The notes under the pieces are model-generated. The model was not told the DNA's origin, searched no databases, and was given only the letters and a program-made list of their open reading frames with translations. The translations under genes were made by a program, and so were the position numbers. A stretch of DNA of 7,900 nt, taken from contig JABDQY010000234.1 in NCBI GenBank assembly GCA_013042025.1, positions 1 through 7,900 on the forward strand, written 5' to 3'. This stretch comes from Bacteroidia bacterium. Its GTDB lineage: Bacteria; Bacteroidota; Bacteroidia; NS11-12g; UBA9320. Below, in pieces: positions 6,442-7,900 of this stretch (the first letter of the stretch is position 1; every line of letters starts with the position of its first letter).

Positions 6442-7488
6442 TTGAGAATAAGCGAGTTACTGATAAAATGGTACAGTATTTCAAAGCGAGATTTACCCTG
6501 GCGAAATACAAACGACCCCTATAAAATTTGGCTTTCGGAAGTTATGCTTCAACAAACTCGTGTTGAGCAAGGGATGCCCTACTACCATAAGTTTATTGAA
6601 CACTATCCTACTATTTCTGACCTTGCCAATGCCACAGAACAAGAAGTATTGACACTTTGGCAAGGTCTTGGGTACTATTCAAGAGCTCGAAATATGCATT
6701 CTACAGCTCAATATATTTCAAATAATTTAGGCTCTCAATTTCCACAGAAATTCAATGAAATTCTTGAGTTGAAAGGAGTTGGAGCTTATACCGCTGCTGC
6801 CATAAGTAGTTTTGCTTTCAATTTACCTTATCCAGTAATTGATGGAAATGTTCAACGGGTGGTTTCTCGACTTTTTTGTATTGAAGACCCAATAAATAAA
6901 CCCATTGGACAAAAAAAAATAAGAGAAGCAGTTGACCAGATATTTGATAAAAGAAATCCAGCTAAGTTTAATCAGGCAATCATGGAACTAGGTTCGTTGG
7001 TTTGTACACCAAAAAACCCAACATGTGATTCTTGCCCTTTATCCATTAAATGTCCCGCACTTCTAAATGGGAAGGTTAAAGCTCTTCCAAAAAAAGAAGG
7101 AAAAACTAAAGTAAAGGAGATTAGTCATACTTACTTCGTTTTCAAAGTTGAGGATAAGACTTATATCCAACAACGCAAAGAAGGAATATGGAAAAATATG
7201 TACCAGTTTCCTTTACTAGAATTGGATGTGAAGCCTGAGACTATTTTGGACCATGTTATGGAATTCATTGAAACTTCTGAGACACCAATGATACAGCATT
7301 CTTACCAAACAAAACACTTACTCTCCCATCGTAAAATTAATGCTAACTTTTACACAATATCACTACATAGAAAACCAATCTTTTTAAAAAGCAATATATT
7401 TGAAATTGAATTGAATGAACTGTCAAAGAAGTACCCAACTTCGGTGCTTACTCAAAAGTTCTTAAAAAGCTGTAGGATAGATGATTAA
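6442..7488 (+). CDS. mutY: A/G-specific adenine glycosylase
   Basis: Base-excision repair enzyme that removes adenine mispaired with 8-oxoguanine or guanine, preventing G:C to T:A changes. The 348-residue length is normal. The N-terminal glycosylase domain has LPWR (18-21) and SEVMLQQTRVEQG (32-44) with catalytic Glu33. The helix-hairpin-helix LKGVGAYTAAA (110-120) is followed by VIDGNVQRV (132-140) with catalytic Asp134. The [4Fe-4S] loop has Cys188, 195, 198 and 204 in the exact C-x6-C-x2-C-x5-C spacing. The C-terminal NUDIX-like domain, which recognises 8-oxoG, runs from about 226, with the LSHRKI motif at 294-299. The start is a TTG (6442-6444); an in-frame TGA lies nine bases upstream and no ATG precedes the conserved N-terminus. 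No confident promoter was found for it. The last 8 bases overlap ssb. Confidence 0.97.
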   Translation: MRISELLIKWYSISKRDLPWRNTNDPYKIWLSEVMLQQTRVEQGMPYYHKFIEHYPTISDLANATEQEVLTLWQGLGYYSRARNMHSTAQYISNNLGSQFPQKFNEILELKGVGAYTAAAISSFAFNLPYPVIDGNVQRVVSRLFCIEDPINKPIGQKKIREAVDQIFDKRNPAKFNQAIMELGSLVCTPKNPTCDSCPLSIKCPALLNGKVKALPKKEGKTKVKEISHTYFVFKVEDKTYIQQRKEGIWKNMYQFPLLELDVKPETILDHVMEFIETSETPMIQHSYQTKHLLSHRKINANFYTISLHRKPIFLKSNIFEIELNELSKKYPTSVLTQKFLKSCRIDD

Positions 7489-7900
7489 CAAAGTAATACT
7501 AGTTGGACATCTGGGTAAAGACCCTGAAGTTCGATACCTAGATCAAAATAGAGCCGTAGCAAATTTAACAATAGCTACTAATGAACGCTACACCGATAGA
7601 AACGGTAACAAAGTAGAACAAACCGAATGGCACAATCTTGAAATGTGGGATGGTTTAGCTAAAGTGGCAGAGAAATATTTAAAAAAAGGTTCTCTGGTTT
7701 ATGTTGAAGGTAAACTCAAAACAGAAGAGTGGGAAAAAGATGGCGTAAAACGCTATACAACACGAATTCGTGTAAATACAATGAATATGCTTGACAGAGC
7801 ATCTGGAGGGTCTTCTGGTCCTGCGAAAGTTACTCCACCAGCAGAAGCTAAGAAAGTAGAACAACATAATGAAGCTGCTATCGAAAACATTATGGATGAG
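7481..7900 (+). CDS. ssb: Single-stranded DNA-binding protein, N-terminal 140 residues (cut by right edge)
   Basis: Tetrameric protein that coats single-stranded DNA in replication, recombination and repair. The frame opens at the ATG 7481-7483 and stays open to the window end. The OB fold covers about 1-106: MINKVILVGHLGKDPEVRYL, then VANLTIATNERY, the QTEWHNLEMWDGLAKVAEKY segment with Trp50 and Trp56, LKKGSLVYVEGKLKTEEW with Trp84, and RIRVNTMNMLDRA. After this comes a flexible tail rich in Gly, Ser, Pro and Ala. The acidic tip that binds partner proteins (often ending DDLPF in this phylum) would lie just past the edge. The ATG sits inside the end of mutY, overlapping by 8 bases in another frame, so translation is probably coupled. 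The conserved OB fold makes the assignment certain. Confidence 0.97.
   Translation, partial: MINKVILVGHLGKDPEVRYLDQNRAVANLTIATNERYTDRNGNKVEQTEWHNLEMWDGLAKVAEKYLKKGSLVYVEGKLKTEEWEKDGVKRYTTRIRVNTMNMLDRASGGSSGPAKVTPPAEAKKVEQHNEAAIENIMDE

Noticed and set aside
7679..7867. 62-codon open frame on the minus strand
   Set aside because: Antisense to ssb, which is clearly the real gene by its OB-fold sequence; the Cys/Phe-rich translation resembles no protein.

Overview
The window looks like ordinary core chromosome of a low-GC member of the Bacteroidota, probably near the Flavobacteriia. The evidence is the form of the proteins (NqrA/NqrB, HU and MutY all have Bacteroidota-type sequences), promoters of the TTTG/TAnnTTTG type used by the Bacteroidota primary sigma factor, few Shine-Dalgarno sequences, several TTG starts, and the gene order HU / mutY / ssb. 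No tRNA, rRNA, CRISPR array, insertion sequence, prophage or obvious transferred island is visible.

Left part (1-1747), minus strand: the start of a Na+-translocating NADH:quinone oxidoreductase operon. nqrA is complete and nqrB runs off the left edge. A TAnnTTTG box lies just upstream of nqrA. The 159-base gap 1717-1875 also holds weak inverted repeats after the neighbouring transporter gene.

Middle (1876-3422), minus strand: a 12-helix MFS efflux-type transporter preceded by a small basic protein of unknown function. The small gene has a very clean Bacteroidota promoter. The most unusual local feature lies between the two: an 11-bp hairpin with a U-rich tail, shaped like an intrinsic terminator, that overlaps the apparent start of the transporter gene and its only Shine-Dalgarno-like sequence.

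Right-centre (3466-6390), minus strand: a tight five-gene run, HU, then a TPR lipoprotein-like protein, a 30-residue very basic ribosomal-type protein, RNase G/E and RlmH. Gaps are 13, 21 and 12 bases, and the last pair overlaps by one base (TAATG). Three of the five products concern RNA or ribosomes, so the cluster links ribosome maturation and RNA processing with a nucleoid protein.

Right end (6442-7900), plus strand: mutY (adenine glycosylase) overlaps ssb (single-strand DNA-binding protein) by 8 bases. ssb is cut by the window edge. These form a DNA repair/replication unit divergent from the HU operon, sharing an 87-base intergenic region with two long T tracts.

No previously undescribed system can be supported here. 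The items most worth checking are the start-codon hairpin, the orphan 92-residue protein and the 30-residue protein.
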